The notes beneath the pieces were generated by a model, which worked only from the letters and a program-made list of their open reading frames with translations, ran no database searches and was not told where the DNA came from. A program made the translations under genes and the position numbers. 64,000 nt of DNA from Gemmatales bacterium (GTDB taxonomy: Bacteria; Planctomycetota; Planctomycetia; Gemmatales; Gemmataceae). Location of the stretch: positions 85,404 through 149,403 of the forward strand of contig BPJP01000014.1 of assembly GCA_026004675.1 (NCBI GenBank). The letters run 5' to 3'. Of the stretch, positions 1-9,019 are shown piece after piece; the first letter of the stretch is position 1, and every line of letters starts with the position of its first letter.

Positions 1-796
1 GGCAGGTGGGATAACGCTGCTGCGGCACTGGCGACAATGCCCTCGCGATGATGGGGCGTTCCGCTTCGGCCAGCATCGACAGATCGGGTGCCGGTCGGAC
101 GTAATCTTCCGTAAACTTGCTGGGCGTATCATGGAAAGGGAACTTGCCGCTGACCAACTGGCAGTAGGAGACCGCAAGAGCGTACTGGTCGGTATGGTCG
201 CTAAGCCTGCCCTGAAAAACTTCCGGGGCGGCATAAGCGAGAGTGCCGGCCCGGCGGTGGAAGCGGACAGTCGTCGTGGTGATGGTCGACAGGCCGAAGT
301 CGCAGATTTTGACTTTGTCACCGAAAAGCAGCAAGTTGCTTGGTTTGATATCACAGTGTTGGATAGCAACACGTCGGCCGTCGATGATGTGCTGGCGTTT
401 GTTGAGAAAATCGAGTCCAGCCGCCGCTTGGGCAAGCATTGGCAACACCTCGTCCGGTTTCATCGGTGTGCCGAATTCCTCCAAACAGGCCTCGTAAAGG
501 TCGAGTACGCTGCCATCGGCTAAGGGCATGGTCACGATGACATGGCCGCTTTGTGCCCAGACTTGTTCGATTGGCACCAGATTCGGGTGATGCAATTGCT
601 TGACAGCCTGGATGGCCCGAATCTCCTTGATGGCCGCCTCGTCGTTGGAAGTTTCCAGAAACTTGAGTGCGACCGTTCGGCCATTGGCGTCGACTTCCCA
701 TACGCTGCCATACCCCCCTTTGCCCAGCAAACGGATGAGTTTGTAGCCGGGACAAAGTTCCTGCCCCGCTGCTAAAGACAACGCATGATGTGACAC
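1..796 (-). CDS. Serine/threonine protein kinase, 3'-truncated by window edge
   Basis: Reading the minus strand from a GTG at 796 gives an uninterrupted kinase domain that runs off the left end (about 265 residues visible). GAGG lies about 8 bases upstream of the GTG. The glycine loop (LLGKGGYGSVWEV), the ATP-binding lysine (VALKFLE), the catalytic loop HCDIKPSN and the DFG motif (ICDFGLS) are all present, so it should be an active Hanks-type kinase phosphorylating Ser/Thr on unknown targets. The activation-segment region (RAGTLAYAAPEVF) and a later helix (DHTDQYALAVSY) closely resemble the tandem kinase at 39702-42123, so they belong to the same subfamily. Usual family architecture would add a membrane segment or sensor domain after the kinase, but that part lies outside the window. 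No upstream gene shares its strand. Confidence 0.88.
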   Translation of the reverse strand, partial: MSHHALSLAAGQELCPGYKLIRLLGKGGYGSVWEVDANGRTVALKFLETSNDEAAIKEIRAIQAVKQLHHPNLVPIEQVWAQSGHVIVTMPLADGSVLDLYEACLEEFGTPMKPDEVLPMLAQAAAGLDFLNKRQHIIDGRRVAIQHCDIKPSNLLLFGDKVKICDFGLSTITTTTVRFHRRAGTLAYAAPEVFQGRLSDHTDQYALAVSYCQLVSGKFPFHDTPSKFTEDYVRPAPDLSMLAEAERPIIARALSPVPQQRYPTC

Positions 797-1030
797 GATC
801 TGGGCCTCACGCAGAAAAGGCACAACAACATCTGGCGAAACGCCGACTGCAATGTACCCGATGGGTCGCTTAAAGTCAAAAATCGCTGGCCTAGTGTCGT
901 TTCGCCAGCCAATGGAGTTTGTGCATCTTTTCGACACCTGAATTGTGGCGACTTTCGCCGCATTTTGACAACGACCCTTACCGATCTTTGCCGATTCGTT
1001 GTTGGGGTTTCGCCCCCACGGCATCCATTT

Positions 1031-1036
1031 TATAAT
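1031..1036 (+). promoter_or_regulatory. -10 element of parA
   Basis: A perfect TATAAT sits 42 bases ahead of the parA ATG, which would give a leader of about 35 bases. I find no convincing -35 hexamer at standard spacing. The element lies inside the longer open frame that begins at TTG 965, which argues for the downstream ATG as the real start. Confidence 0.45.
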
Positions 1037-1078
1037 ACGACGAATGGATTTGGACCCGGCAGGAAGCGAGGAATTTCG

Positions 1079-1978
1079 ATGCGACGGATCGCGATTTTGA
1101 ACCAAAAAGGTGGAGTCGGCAAAACGACAACCGCAGTCAACCTCGCCGCCGCTTTGGCTCGGGCAGGACAGCGTATTTGCGTCATCGATCTCGATCCTCA
1201 GGCCCATGCTACCACGCATCTCGGCGTCAATCCTGATGGCAAGGCCCCGTCCATCTATGACGTCCTTACGGACACCCGACCGCTCGCCGAAGTGCGTCGA
1301 AAAATCGAGGACCGCCTTTGGCTGGTCGGTTCCGACATTAATCTGGCCGCAGCAGAAGTCGAATTGTCAGGTGTCGTTGGCCGCGAAGTCATCCTCCGCG
1401 ACCTGCTCCACCAGGACGAAGGCAACTTCGATTTCATCCTGATCGATTGTGCTCCCTCTCTGGGGGTTCTTACGCTCAACGCCCTGGCTGCCGCCTCCGA
1501 GGTCTTTATTCCTTTGCAGCCGCATTTCCTCGCCTTGCACGGACTGAGCAAACTCTTGGAAACGACCTCGCTAGTCGCCCGCCGGATCAATCCCGGATTG
1601 AAAGTGACCGGCATCATCCTGTGCATGTACGAAGCCAACACACGCCTGGCTCAGGAGGTAACCGAGGACCTGCGTTCCTTTCTCGAGCGAGGCCAAAGCC
1701 AGGCCGTCCCCTGGGCCAACGCCCGGATTTTTGAAACCCGAATTCGGCGGAATATCAAACTTGCCGAGTGTCCGAGTTTTGGTCAGTCCATTTTCAGTTA
1801 CGCACCCCATTGCAACGGCGCCCAGGATTACCAGGCGCTGGCTGCCGAGGTTCTGGGCGATACGTCCGTTCTCTCAGCCAAAGCCGAAGTCGATGATCGT
1901 GGACGAGTGCATGTAATCGAGTTCGAATCTTCCTCCACTCCCATCACCCAACCAACCGCTGCCCCGGAAACCAAATGA
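1079..1978 (+). CDS. ParA/Soj-family ATPase
   Basis: A 299-residue MinD/ParA-type P-loop ATPase. The deviant Walker A (QKGGVGKTTTAVN) is at residues 9-21, followed by VIDLDPQAHAT (A' box) and FILIDCAPSLGVLTLNAL (Walker B region). Family members dimerise on ATP and drive chromosome, plasmid or protein-cluster positioning. The open frame extends back to a TTG at 965, but the ATG at 1079 starts exactly at the family N terminus (MRRIAILNQKGG), has GAGG 8 bases upstream and follows a TATAAT. The C terminus carries a roughly 30-residue acidic and Thr/Pro-rich tail beyond the core. No parB or parS-like partner is adjacent, so whether it segregates DNA or positions another cargo cannot be decided here. 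Confidence 0.9.
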   Translation: MRRIAILNQKGGVGKTTTAVNLAAALARAGQRICVIDLDPQAHATTHLGVNPDGKAPSIYDVLTDTRPLAEVRRKIEDRLWLVGSDINLAAAEVELSGVVGREVILRDLLHQDEGNFDFILIDCAPSLGVLTLNALAAASEVFIPLQPHFLALHGLSKLLETTSLVARRINPGLKVTGIILCMYEANTRLAQEVTEDLRSFLERGQSQAVPWANARIFETRIRRNIKLAECPSFGQSIFSYAPHCNGAQDYQALAAEVLGDTSVLSAKAEVDDRGRVHVIEFESSSTPITQPTAAPETK

Positions 1979-1986
1979 ACAATAAA

Positions 1987-2006
1987 GGCCCCAGCCCGTC
2001 GGGGCC
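1987..2006 (+). terminator. Possible weak terminator hairpin after parA
   Basis: GGCCCC and GGGGCC form a 6-bp GC stem around an 8-base loop, 9 bases after the parA stop codon. No T tract follows, so it is at most a weak or Rho-assisted terminator, or just a stabilising hairpin. Confidence 0.3.
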
Positions 2007-2104
2007 GAACCCCTGTTGAGAACGGACAGCTTACGCCCTTGTCCTGGGAGTCGAGAATCAATATCATCAAACTACTTGTCGATTCGGGTAAAAAGGGTAG
2101 TACG

Positions 2105-2344
2105 ATGTCGATTGATAAAAGTCTCCGCCCCAAAAACAGCTTGCAGCGAACCCGGAGCGTATTGACCCGCGCCGAACGGATCATGAAGTTGATCGACGAA
2201 GAGCGCTGGGCCGAAGGGCGAAGTCCCTATGGCTTGCCCAAGGTGAAAGTCGTCAAAGTCTCCCTCAAGAAGAGCAAGAAGACCAAAGAAGATAAGGTCC
2301 AGGCGGCAGCGGCGGCTGCTGAAGGGGCGGAAAAGAAGAAATAG
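2105..2344 (+). CDS. Small basic protein of the PVC superphylum
   Basis: A 79-residue, strongly basic protein: MSIDKSLRPKNSLQRTRSVL, then RAERIMKLIDEERW and SPYGLPKVKVVK, with a Lys/Ala-rich tail. This matches the short basic family known from Planctomycetes, Verrucomicrobia and Chlamydiae, whose function is unknown; its charge suggests RNA or ribosome association (inference). The open frame extends to 2039, but the ATG at 2105 coincides with the conserved N terminus and has AAGGG 8-10 bases upstream. The tail after residue 55 (KKSKKTKEDK, an alanine run, EKKK) is low complexity. It stands between parA and a histidine phosphatase, with no evident functional link. Confidence 0.82.
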   Translation: MSIDKSLRPKNSLQRTRSVLTRAERIMKLIDEERWAEGRSPYGLPKVKVVKVSLKKSKKTKEDKVQAAAAAAEGAEKKK

Positions 2345-2414
2345 CCTCTGGCTAGACGAACGCCGATCTTCCCGACAATGCGATCTCCATCCTTGGCTCG
2401 AAAAGGAATGGGCC

Positions 2415-3047
2415 ATGCGGACGACGTTGTACCTGCTGCGACACGGTGCTACCGCAGCGAATCTAGCCCGTCCCTATCGGCTCCAGGGACGAGGCCAGGA
2501 TCAACCTCTCGATCCTGTTGGCGTTCGCCAGGCGGAATTGACACGCAATCTTTTGGCGGTTCATCCCATCGATATCTGTTATACCAGCCCTCTGAAACGG
2601 GCGTTCGATACAGCCGCCATCATCAGCGAGCCGCACGGCATCCAACCCATTCCGCTGGACGATCTCATCGAGTGCGACGCCGGCGAGTGGGAAGGACTTG
2701 ACTGGGTCGAAATCGAAAAACAATACCCCGAGGCTTACAGACAGTTTCATGCCGATCCTTCCCGGTTCGGCTATCCCGGCGGCGAAACATTCCAGCAAGT
2801 TTACAACCGCGTTTCGCGAGCTTTGGAACAGCTGTGGAAGAAGCATGAAGGCGAAAGCATCCTGGTAGTCGCTCACCATGTCGTCAACCGAACTTATCTG
2901 GCCGGCGTTCTCGGTTTGCCCATGCAATTGGCACATCACGTGCGGCTCGAAAACTGCGGCATCTCTCTGGTAACACGCGAAGATGGCCAGACGGTCGTTC
3001 GGATGTTGAACGCTTCTTTCCATCTTCAGGGGCTGGTCGCCGCCTGA
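2415..3047 (+). CDS. Histidine phosphatase family protein (phosphoglycerate-mutase-like)
   Basis: A 210-residue protein with the branch-1 histidine phosphatase signature LLRHGATAAN at residues 7-16; the His is the phospho-acceptor. Further conserved features are the arginine in YTSPLKRAFDTA, the glutamate in CDAGEWEG and the second catalytic histidine in LVVAHHVVNRTYL. Relatives include cofactor-dependent phosphoglycerate mutases, alpha-ribazole phosphatase (CobC) and broad-specificity phosphatases; the sequence does not settle the substrate. The ATG at 2415 has AAGGAA about 8 bases upstream. It is followed on the same strand by serS after about 146 bases, so the two may or may not be cotranscribed. 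Confidence 0.88.
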   Translation: MRTTLYLLRHGATAANLARPYRLQGRGQDQPLDPVGVRQAELTRNLLAVHPIDICYTSPLKRAFDTAAIISEPHGIQPIPLDDLIECDAGEWEGLDWVEIEKQYPEAYRQFHADPSRFGYPGGETFQQVYNRVSRALEQLWKKHEGESILVVAHHVVNRTYLAGVLGLPMQLAHHVRLENCGISLVTREDGQTVVRMLNASFHLQGLVAA

Positions 3048-3193
3048 GCCTTGTCTATCGGGCGCGGCGAGGGCAGTCTGTTTCTCGTGCGTAATCCGTT
3101 CGCTGATGCTGTTCTCTCAGTTGGCGTCCTGACGATGCTTGATAAAGTGACGTTCAGGACGCATTCGAACTCTTGTAGTCGTTGGGATATACC

Positions 3194-4468
3194 ATGCTTG
3201 ATGCCAGTTTTGTCCGGGAAAATCTGGAAGCAGTCAAACAGAATTGCCGAAACCGCCATGTCCAAGCCGACGTCGACCGGGTCGTGCAACTCGACGACGA
3301 ACGCAAACGGCTGGCCCAGCAAACCCAAACCTTGCAACAGAGGCAGAACGAAATCGCCAGGCAGACCAAATCGGAAAAGGACCCGGCCAAGAGGCAGCAA
3401 TTGATCGAAGAAGGCAAGCGTCTCAAAGAGGAAGTCGCCTCCCTTGAAAAGCAGCTGAAACAGGTTCAATCGGAACAGCGAGCGGTGTTGCTGACGATTC
3501 CCAATATGACCCATCCGGCGGCACCGGTTTCGGACGAGAACAAGGTGATCAAAACGGTCGGCGAGCCGACGCGGTTCGAATTTCAACCGAAGGATCACGT
3601 GGCTTTGGCAGAAGCGCTGGATCTTGTCGATTTTGAAGCCGGCGCCAAAGTCGCCGGGCAAAAGTTTTACTTTTTGAAAAACGAAGCGGTGCTTTTGGAG
3701 CTGGCGCTTGTGCAGTATGCGTTTGGCATCTTGCTGCGTGAGGGCTACACGCCGATCATCACACCCGATCTGGCACGCGCGGAAGTATTGGAAGGGATTG
3801 GTTTCATTCCGCGTGGCCCCGAAACGCAGATTTACAGCATCGAAAACACGGACCTTTGCCTCATTGCCACAGCGGAAATCACGCTGGGCGGAATGCATCG
3901 CGACAAGATATTCGACGAATTGGAATTGCCTTTGAAGTACGTCGGATTATCGCATTGTTTTCGCACGGAGGCCGGGGCGCCAGGGCGTGACACGCGAGGC
4001 CTTTATCGCGTGCATCAGTTTACCAAAGTAGAAATGTTCGCGTTCTGCACGCCGGACCAGAGCGAGTCGATCCACCAGGAAATGTTGAGTCATGAAGAGA
4101 CGATCTTTCAGGGACTGGGTCTGCCCTACCGTGTCGTGGACACTTGCACGGGAGATTTAGGCGGTCCGGCGTACCGCAAGTTCGATTTGGAAGCCTGGAT
4201 GCCGGGGCGCGGCGACCATGGCGAATACGGCGAGGTGACAAGTACGTCGAATTGCACCGACTATCAGGCACGCCGGTTGAACGTGCGATACAAGATTGCC
4301 GGCAAAAAAGGGACGCACTTCGTTCATACGCTCAACGGCACGGCGGTTGCCGTCAGCCGTTGTCTTTTGGCTATTCTGGAGAACTATCAGCAGGCGGACG
4401 GCTCGATCGTTGTGCCGGAAGCTCTCCGACCGTGGGTTGGCAAAGAGCGGATCGCCGCACAGAAATGA
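3194..4468 (+). CDS. serS: Seryl-tRNA synthetase
   Basis: A 424-residue class II aminoacyl-tRNA synthetase that charges tRNA-Ser (and tRNA-Sec) with serine in the cytoplasm. The N terminus (MLDASFVRENLEAV) begins the tRNA-binding arm; residues about 30-105 are a Lys/Glu/Gln-rich antiparallel coiled coil. Class II motif 2 is visible as LSHCFRTEAGAPGRDTRGLY with HQFTKVEMF after it, and motif 3 is near the end (LNGTAVAVSRCLLAILENYQ). Length is normal for the family. An upstream in-frame TTG at 3182 would add four residues, but the ATG matches the family start. Its stop is 4 bases from the end of the convergent glycosyltransferase gene. Confidence 0.97.
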   Translation: MLDASFVRENLEAVKQNCRNRHVQADVDRVVQLDDERKRLAQQTQTLQQRQNEIARQTKSEKDPAKRQQLIEEGKRLKEEVASLEKQLKQVQSEQRAVLLTIPNMTHPAAPVSDENKVIKTVGEPTRFEFQPKDHVALAEALDLVDFEAGAKVAGQKFYFLKNEAVLLELALVQYAFGILLREGYTPIITPDLARAEVLEGIGFIPRGPETQIYSIENTDLCLIATAEITLGGMHRDKIFDELELPLKYVGLSHCFRTEAGAPGRDTRGLYRVHQFTKVEMFAFCTPDQSESIHQEMLSHEETIFQGLGLPYRVVDTCTGDLGGPAYRKFDLEAWMPGRGDHGEYGEVTSTSNCTDYQARRLNVRYKIAGKKGTHFVHTLNGTAVAVSRCLLAILENYQQADGSIVVPEALRPWVGKERIAAQK

Positions 4469-4472
4469 AAGG

Positions 4473-5510
4473 TCATGCCGAATCGATCCTGCGTGTGCGC
4501 AACACGAAATAACAGTAATCACGGATGGGTAAAAAGTTAGGGCCGTGACGGTTGTTGAGAATGATGTAGAAAAAAAGAACCGAACTCATAAGCGCCTGAA
4601 ACAGCATCACAAGCAGGAGGCCAAAGGCATTGGTGGCGAGGCCAGGGACGACCAGATCGGTTGTGAGGCGGACGACCACGACCGCAACCAGTCCGATGAT
4701 CGCCAGGAAGATGACGACGAGCGAAGCCAAGAGCATGCGTACGCCGACGATGTCGCTGTGGGCGGAGATGGCGCTGAGTCCATGAGAAATCAACTCGACG
4801 AAATTCATTCTTGTCCGGCCGGCGAGTCGGCAAGCGCGCTTGGTCGGGATGGAGCTGTAGGCGATTTTCGCTTTGAAAACGGCCGATGCGAAGTGATTCC
4901 ACAATTCGGTGACGGCAACGAGGCGGTCGATCGCAGTAAAGGGCACAATGCTGAAGTTGCCGACATTGATGCCGTGGCCCGTCAATGTCCGATGCAGGAA
5001 GCGGTAAATCTGGTAGAAAATACGAAACACGTACGATTCGGATCGTTGGGCGCGGCGAGCGAAGACAACCGATCTGCCGCCGAGTTCTTCGAAGCGCTGG
5101 ATCAAACGGGGAACGTCACGGGGGTCGTCTTCCCCGTCGCCGTCCATGATGATGACCGCTTTGCCTTGCTCGTTGGCATGGAGATAGGCCAGTCCAATGG
5201 CGATAGCCCGCTGATGGCCAAGGTTTCGGCGGAGTTCGAGCACCTCGACTTTCGTAAAGGCACGGAGCGAAGTCTTGACAGCTGGAGATGATCCATCTCC
5301 CGAAGTCGTTGCCGATTCGGTGTCGGCCGGCGACCAAAGAAAATCGGCTGGCAGCGATTCCGTCGAACCGTCATCAACCAGAAGAACCTGTACGTGCAAC
5401 TGCTTTTGGGCCAACTCCTGTTCCAGCGACCGCAACAGACGAGCCAGCGCCGTCCAGTCATTGAAGACCGGGATCATGACGATGTAGGGACTTTCCGAAG
5501 CGTTGACCAT
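4473..5510 (-). CDS. Family 2 glycosyltransferase, membrane-anchored
   Basis: A 345-residue GT-A glycosyltransferase of the polyprenyl-phosphate mannosyl/glucosyl transferase type (DPM1/GtrB-like). The N-terminal nucleotide-sugar site shows VMIPVFNDW and VLLVDDGST; the metal-binding DxD region is IIMDGDGEDDP around residue 122. Two C-terminal hydrophobic helices (residues about 255-280 and 295-320) anchor it in the membrane. Family knowledge predicts transfer of a sugar from an NDP-sugar to a lipid phosphate for envelope glycan synthesis; donor and acceptor are unknown. A Ser/Thr/Gly-rich insertion near residues 58-80 is unusual. It lies 38 bases downstream of two secreted-protein genes on the same strand and may be their operon mate. 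Confidence 0.86.
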   Translation of the reverse strand: MVNASESPYIVMIPVFNDWTALARLLRSLEQELAQKQLHVQVLLVDDGSTESLPADFLWSPADTESATTSGDGSSPAVKTSLRAFTKVEVLELRRNLGHQRAIAIGLAYLHANEQGKAVIIMDGDGEDDPRDVPRLIQRFEELGGRSVVFARRAQRSESYVFRIFYQIYRFLHRTLTGHGINVGNFSIVPFTAIDRLVAVTELWNHFASAVFKAKIAYSSIPTKRACRLAGRTRMNFVELISHGLSAISAHSDIVGVRMLLASLVVIFLAIIGLVAVVVVRLTTDLVVPGLATNAFGLLLVMLFQALMSSVLFFYIILNNRHGPNFLPIRDYCYFVLRTRRIDSA

Positions 5511-5548
5511 GTTCTTGTTGTTTTCCCTAGCGAACCAGCGGGCAACCC

Positions 5549-6508
5549 TTATTTGAAAAGACTGGCGATCGTGTTGCGGATCAGCTGTTCTGGTATGGTG
5601 ACTTCGGCACCGACCGTGACACCGTCTTGAGAAAACCTGGTGTTTTTGGCAACGTGATTAACCACGGGTGTCAGTTTGCCGAACGGGTTGTCCCGATTTA
5701 TCACGTTCAAAAAAACACTAATACCGCCGAGGGCATTACGCAACTGTGCTGCGCTTTCTTCATTTGCCGTCCGCAAACGCAAACTCATAGTCAGGTCGTT
5801 TTTAATGGTCACGCTGCCGCTGACAGCCTCTATACTGCTAGCGGAGCTGATAAACGGAACGCCAGCGATCGAGTTTCGCCATTGCTCGCTAATGAGACCC
5901 GCAATCCAGGCAGTTTGATCTTCTTCTAGACCGGTGACCAGGTCTGTCAGTGCCGAGGCACGCAACTTGGGTATGCGTTTGCCGACAGCTTTGGCAATGG
6001 CTTCTTGAACGTATTCGGCATTCAACGAAAGGATGAGCGATTCACGATTGAGAAAGGAAAAATAGACCGGCTTGTCATCCGATCGCCCCTCATAAACGGC
6101 AATCCCTTCAATGGTCCTTTTGCTGAGTTTGTCGCCCACCTTACCCTTGATATCCTGCAACGTTTTTTCGATACTTCGTATGTCGAAGTTGCCCGTCACG
6201 AAAATCGTCCCTTCGCCATCATCGGCTTTCGGTGGCAAAGCGATTGTAATGCGCGCAAGATCTTTCCACGGATCGAAATTCAATTGTTCCAGGATGTTGA
6301 GCAGATCCTTGTTTCGCCGAAATTGCTTTTCAATTTGTGCGAGAAGGTATTCCCTCGCAAGCTTCGATTCGAGAACCCGGCGGACATGGACTTGCAGAAT
6401 GACCTGGGTGTCGTCGGGCAGATATTTTTCGAGGTGAGCCGCGCTGCTGTTCGTCGCGGTCAAGCCGAAAACCACGCATGCCACTACCGGCATGATCAGG
6501 TGTTTCAT
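5549..6508 (-). CDS. Secreted protein of unknown function, tandem paralogue B
   Basis: A 319-residue protein with a cleavable signal peptide (MKHLIMPVVACVVFGLTATN, predicted cut after SSAA). The mature part begins HLEKYLPDDTQVILQVHVRR and contains LEQLNFDPWKDLARITIALP and GTIFVTGNFDIRSI. These three blocks recur in the same order in the neighbouring 325-residue protein at 6531-7508, so the pair arose by duplication. I recognise no named domain; the overall pattern (surface beta-rich protein tested against a threshold-like value) is seen in uncharacterised planctomycete proteins. The genes are 22 bases apart and certainly cotranscribed. Product probably resides in the periplasm. Confidence 0.72.
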   Translation of the reverse strand: MKHLIMPVVACVVFGLTATNSSAAHLEKYLPDDTQVILQVHVRRVLESKLAREYLLAQIEKQFRRNKDLLNILEQLNFDPWKDLARITIALPPKADDGEGTIFVTGNFDIRSIEKTLQDIKGKVGDKLSKRTIEGIAVYEGRSDDKPVYFSFLNRESLILSLNAEYVQEAIAKAVGKRIPKLRASALTDLVTGLEEDQTAWIAGLISEQWRNSIAGVPFISSASSIEAVSGSVTIKNDLTMSLRLRTANEESAAQLRNALGGISVFLNVINRDNPFGKLTPVVNHVAKNTRFSQDGVTVGAEVTIPEQLIRNTIASLFK

Positions 6509-6530
6509 GACAAGTCCTTCTGCAATAGGA

Positions 6531-7508
6531 TCACTTGCTGATTCGAATCACCTTCTTGAGCAAATCCGCGCTGACCTTTCCTTCGAGCGTGACTGCCTCT
6601 TTGGACCGTTCGATGACGATCGTATCGAGGACGTCCGCTAAAGGTGCGAGTTGCGGTTTATTCAGTTTCAAAATATTGACAACCGCTTTAGCCTGTTCCA
6701 TTCCCTCGTTCAGTTGTCGTTGGATTTCTTTCGCCGCATCGCCGTTTTTGGCGGCGACAGCCAGAGAAAGCGTTATTTCATCCGTCACGGTAAAACTGCC
6801 GCTCAGCGTATACGCCAGCTCGAAGGTTTTCTTTTCGCCGGGGAAAAGTTCGCTCAAGTAGTCCGCAGTCAGACAAAACGACAGACAGGTTTTTGGTCCG
6901 AGGCGGCGAAGCGCATCCTGCAAATGCTGGTTTGGCTGTGATTTCTTTTTGCCGTCGCTTTTGTCCAGCGCTTCTCGAATGTAATTTTTGTTGCTGGACG
7001 CGATCAGAGTGTGTTCGTCGAGAATGGCAACAAAGACAGGAAAGATGATGGGCTGGTTCGTCCATTCTTTTGGTCTTTCCGTGAATTCGTAGACGGTGTG
7101 TTTGCCAATTTTGTGCAGCGACAGAAAATCATCGTTCTGAGATACCAATTCCGCCTGGGATCGCCACGTGCGGACGTCGAAGTCGCCGTGCAGGATGATC
7201 AAACCTTTGCTCGAATCCGTTCCGTTTGAGACAGCGACGGTAAGGCTTTTGATATCCTTGACCGGATCGAAGTTGAGAGCTTGCAGGATGGTTTGTGTCT
7301 TGGGCCGATCGAGATTTTTTTCAAGCGGTTGTCGGCCATAGGTGTCGAAGAATTTGGACTTGAGCAGTCGCTGGAAATCGAGGGTGATGACAAGGCGCGA
7401 GTCGTTGGGCAAATAGCGGTCGGGTTGAGCACTCCATGCAGTGCAAGCGAAAGCCGATGCCAGCAGCAGCGAAAGAATGCTTTTCGAAGTGCATGATCGA
7501 GGGGACAT
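6531..7508 (-). CDS. Secreted protein of unknown function, tandem paralogue A
   Basis: A 325-residue secreted protein with an N-terminal hydrophobic segment (SILSLLLASAFACTAWSA) typical of a signal peptide, cut before QPDRYLPNDSR. Shared blocks with its downstream paralogue are RYLPNDSRLVITLDFQRLL, LQALNFDPVKDIKSLTVAV and GLIILHGDFDVRTW. No catalytic motif or known domain is visible. It is the first gene of a minus-strand set that continues with its paralogue and perhaps the glycosyltransferase. Identity between the two copies is moderate, so the duplication is old. Confidence 0.72.
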   Translation of the reverse strand: MSPRSCTSKSILSLLLASAFACTAWSAQPDRYLPNDSRLVITLDFQRLLKSKFFDTYGRQPLEKNLDRPKTQTILQALNFDPVKDIKSLTVAVSNGTDSSKGLIILHGDFDVRTWRSQAELVSQNDDFLSLHKIGKHTVYEFTERPKEWTNQPIIFPVFVAILDEHTLIASSNKNYIREALDKSDGKKKSQPNQHLQDALRRLGPKTCLSFCLTADYLSELFPGEKKTFELAYTLSGSFTVTDEITLSLAVAAKNGDAAKEIQRQLNEGMEQAKAVVNILKLNKPQLAPLADVLDTIVIERSKEAVTLEGKVSADLLKKVIRISK

Positions 7509-7694
7509 GATGATCTCCGGATTTTATCGGATGCCAGAACCACAACCACGGTAATTATAGGTTACGGCGCTGTTACGATGACTTCGCTGGCGGAGGAAAG
7601 AAGCATAATTCCCACCTTCCAGCCGGACTCGCTGGTAGAAACGGCACGTTCTCGCCATTGCCCATAAATTTACTTGGCAAACGACGGCCGGGTT

Positions 7695-9002
7695 TCAGCT
7701 CGACTCAGTCGGCTCCCTGGCTTCGGCCGGCTGCTGCTCGGCAAGACGTCGGTTGCGGCGCCGACGCATCTCTTGAATCTGCAACAAAACGACGACGGTT
7801 ACGATGACGCCTGCCCCGAAACTGACCAGCACGCCCTGGAAAAAGGCCCGGTAAGTCAGCATTCGCTCTGGCGGTTGTTTCGGCGCTGGCCCTTTTGGTT
7901 TGGCGGCCGGCTGAGGGGGTGTCGATGTCGAGGCCGCCATTCTCCGTATCAATTCCCAATGTGCTCCGGTCGCAGCTTCATTTACGAGCGGACCGGCCCC
8001 AAGCGACAACGGCGAGGCGCGCGGGCCGAGTGCCGAGAACAAAAACAATTGGAACATCACACGCGGCTGATGTTTGGGAAAACGCTGCAAAAAAGTTTGA
8101 TCCACGGATCGGAAGAATTGTTCTCGTTCTGCTACCGCTGCCTTCAGCACACGGATATGTTCTTTGAATTCTTCGCTGTCGAAGCCGCGACCACTGAACT
8201 GCATCCGATCGAGAATCGTTAGCGCCGTGACGACATCTCCCTGGGCGTTCAGGATTTCGGCGTACAACCAGAGCAGACGGGCATCCGCCGGCAACCAGAT
8301 CAACAATTGCTGTACGATCAGCAAAGCGTCCTGCGGAATTTCCGACCAGTATTGTGGCCCAACAATGCCGGCCTGGTATTTTCCGCCAGGACCGACGAAT
8401 CGAACCTTGTCAAAAATCCTGTCCAGCTGCGAAGGCGAACCACGATTGGTCGTCTGCTCGAAGTAGCGAGAGCGAAGCAGTTTCAAATAGAATTTTTCGG
8501 CTCGCAAATACCAGTAAAGCTGAATCTGTTTCATGCCAGGCCAGGAGTCGGGCCAAACGTCAATGGCCTGTTGCAGATAGGTGATGGCTCGTTCGAGCCT
8601 GCCGGCGAGATGATGGGCGGTGGCCAAATTAGAAAGGAACATGAAGTGGCGCCGTCCTTCAGCCGAGGCGGGCGACAACACGCTGACGGCTTCTTCTGCT
8701 TTGCCCATGCGCAGCAGGTAGCCACTCAGGTTGATGCGATCGTCGAGCGTTGCATCGCCCCGCCGGGCTTTCTCGCGCAACTGTGTGACACGGCCGTCGT
8801 CTTTCAACCATTCCCGCGCCAGAGGGTTGTTGGGATTGGTCGCCAGGTCGAGAACGGACGGCAACAGGAGAGTCAAAAACTCCTGAGAATTTTGCGTGGG
8901 AAGAATGTAGTATGGATCTTCGAGGTTGTAGACACCCGCACAGGATTCCGCCGCCGTCAGAAGGCACAATGCCGCAGCGCCGATGCTGATTCGTCCCCAC
9001 AT
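7695..9002 (-). CDS. TPR-containing membrane protein
   Basis: A 435-residue protein. I place the start at ATG 9002 because AAAGGAG lies 7 bases upstream and a signal peptide follows directly (GAAALCLLTAAESCAG); the longer frame to 9107 lacks both. Residues about 80-160 look like tetratricopeptide helices (LSGYLLRMGKAEEAVSVL, SNLATAHHLAGRLERAITYL). A second helical block (WLYAEILNAQGDVVTALTIL) follows. A Pro/Lys-rich linker (residues about 365-390) precedes a single C-terminal transmembrane segment (VLVSFGAGVIVTVVVLLQI) and a basic Arg-rich cytoplasmic tail. It would present helical repeats outside the inner membrane, probably as a scaffold. Its stop precedes nothing on this strand for 186 bases; queF is 17 bases upstream and probably cotranscribed. 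Confidence 0.75.
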   Translation of the reverse strand: MWGRISIGAAALCLLTAAESCAGVYNLEDPYYILPTQNSQEFLTLLLPSVLDLATNPNNPLAREWLKDDGRVTQLREKARRGDATLDDRINLSGYLLRMGKAEEAVSVLSPASAEGRRHFMFLSNLATAHHLAGRLERAITYLQQAIDVWPDSWPGMKQIQLYWYLRAEKFYLKLLRSRYFEQTTNRGSPSQLDRIFDKVRFVGPGGKYQAGIVGPQYWSEIPQDALLIVQQLLIWLPADARLLWLYAEILNAQGDVVTALTILDRMQFSGRGFDSEEFKEHIRVLKAAVAEREQFFRSVDQTFLQRFPKHQPRVMFQLFLFSALGPRASPLSLGAGPLVNEAATGAHWELIRRMAASTSTPPQPAAKPKGPAPKQPPERMLTYRAFFQGVLVSFGAGVIVTVVVLLQIQEMRRRRNRRLAEQQPAEAREPTESS

Positions 9003-9019
9003 CACCGGCTCCTTTTCGT

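Noticed and set aside
3026..3898. Minus-strand 290-residue frame
   Set aside because: Antisense to serS and the end of the phosphatase gene; no recognisable family sequence.
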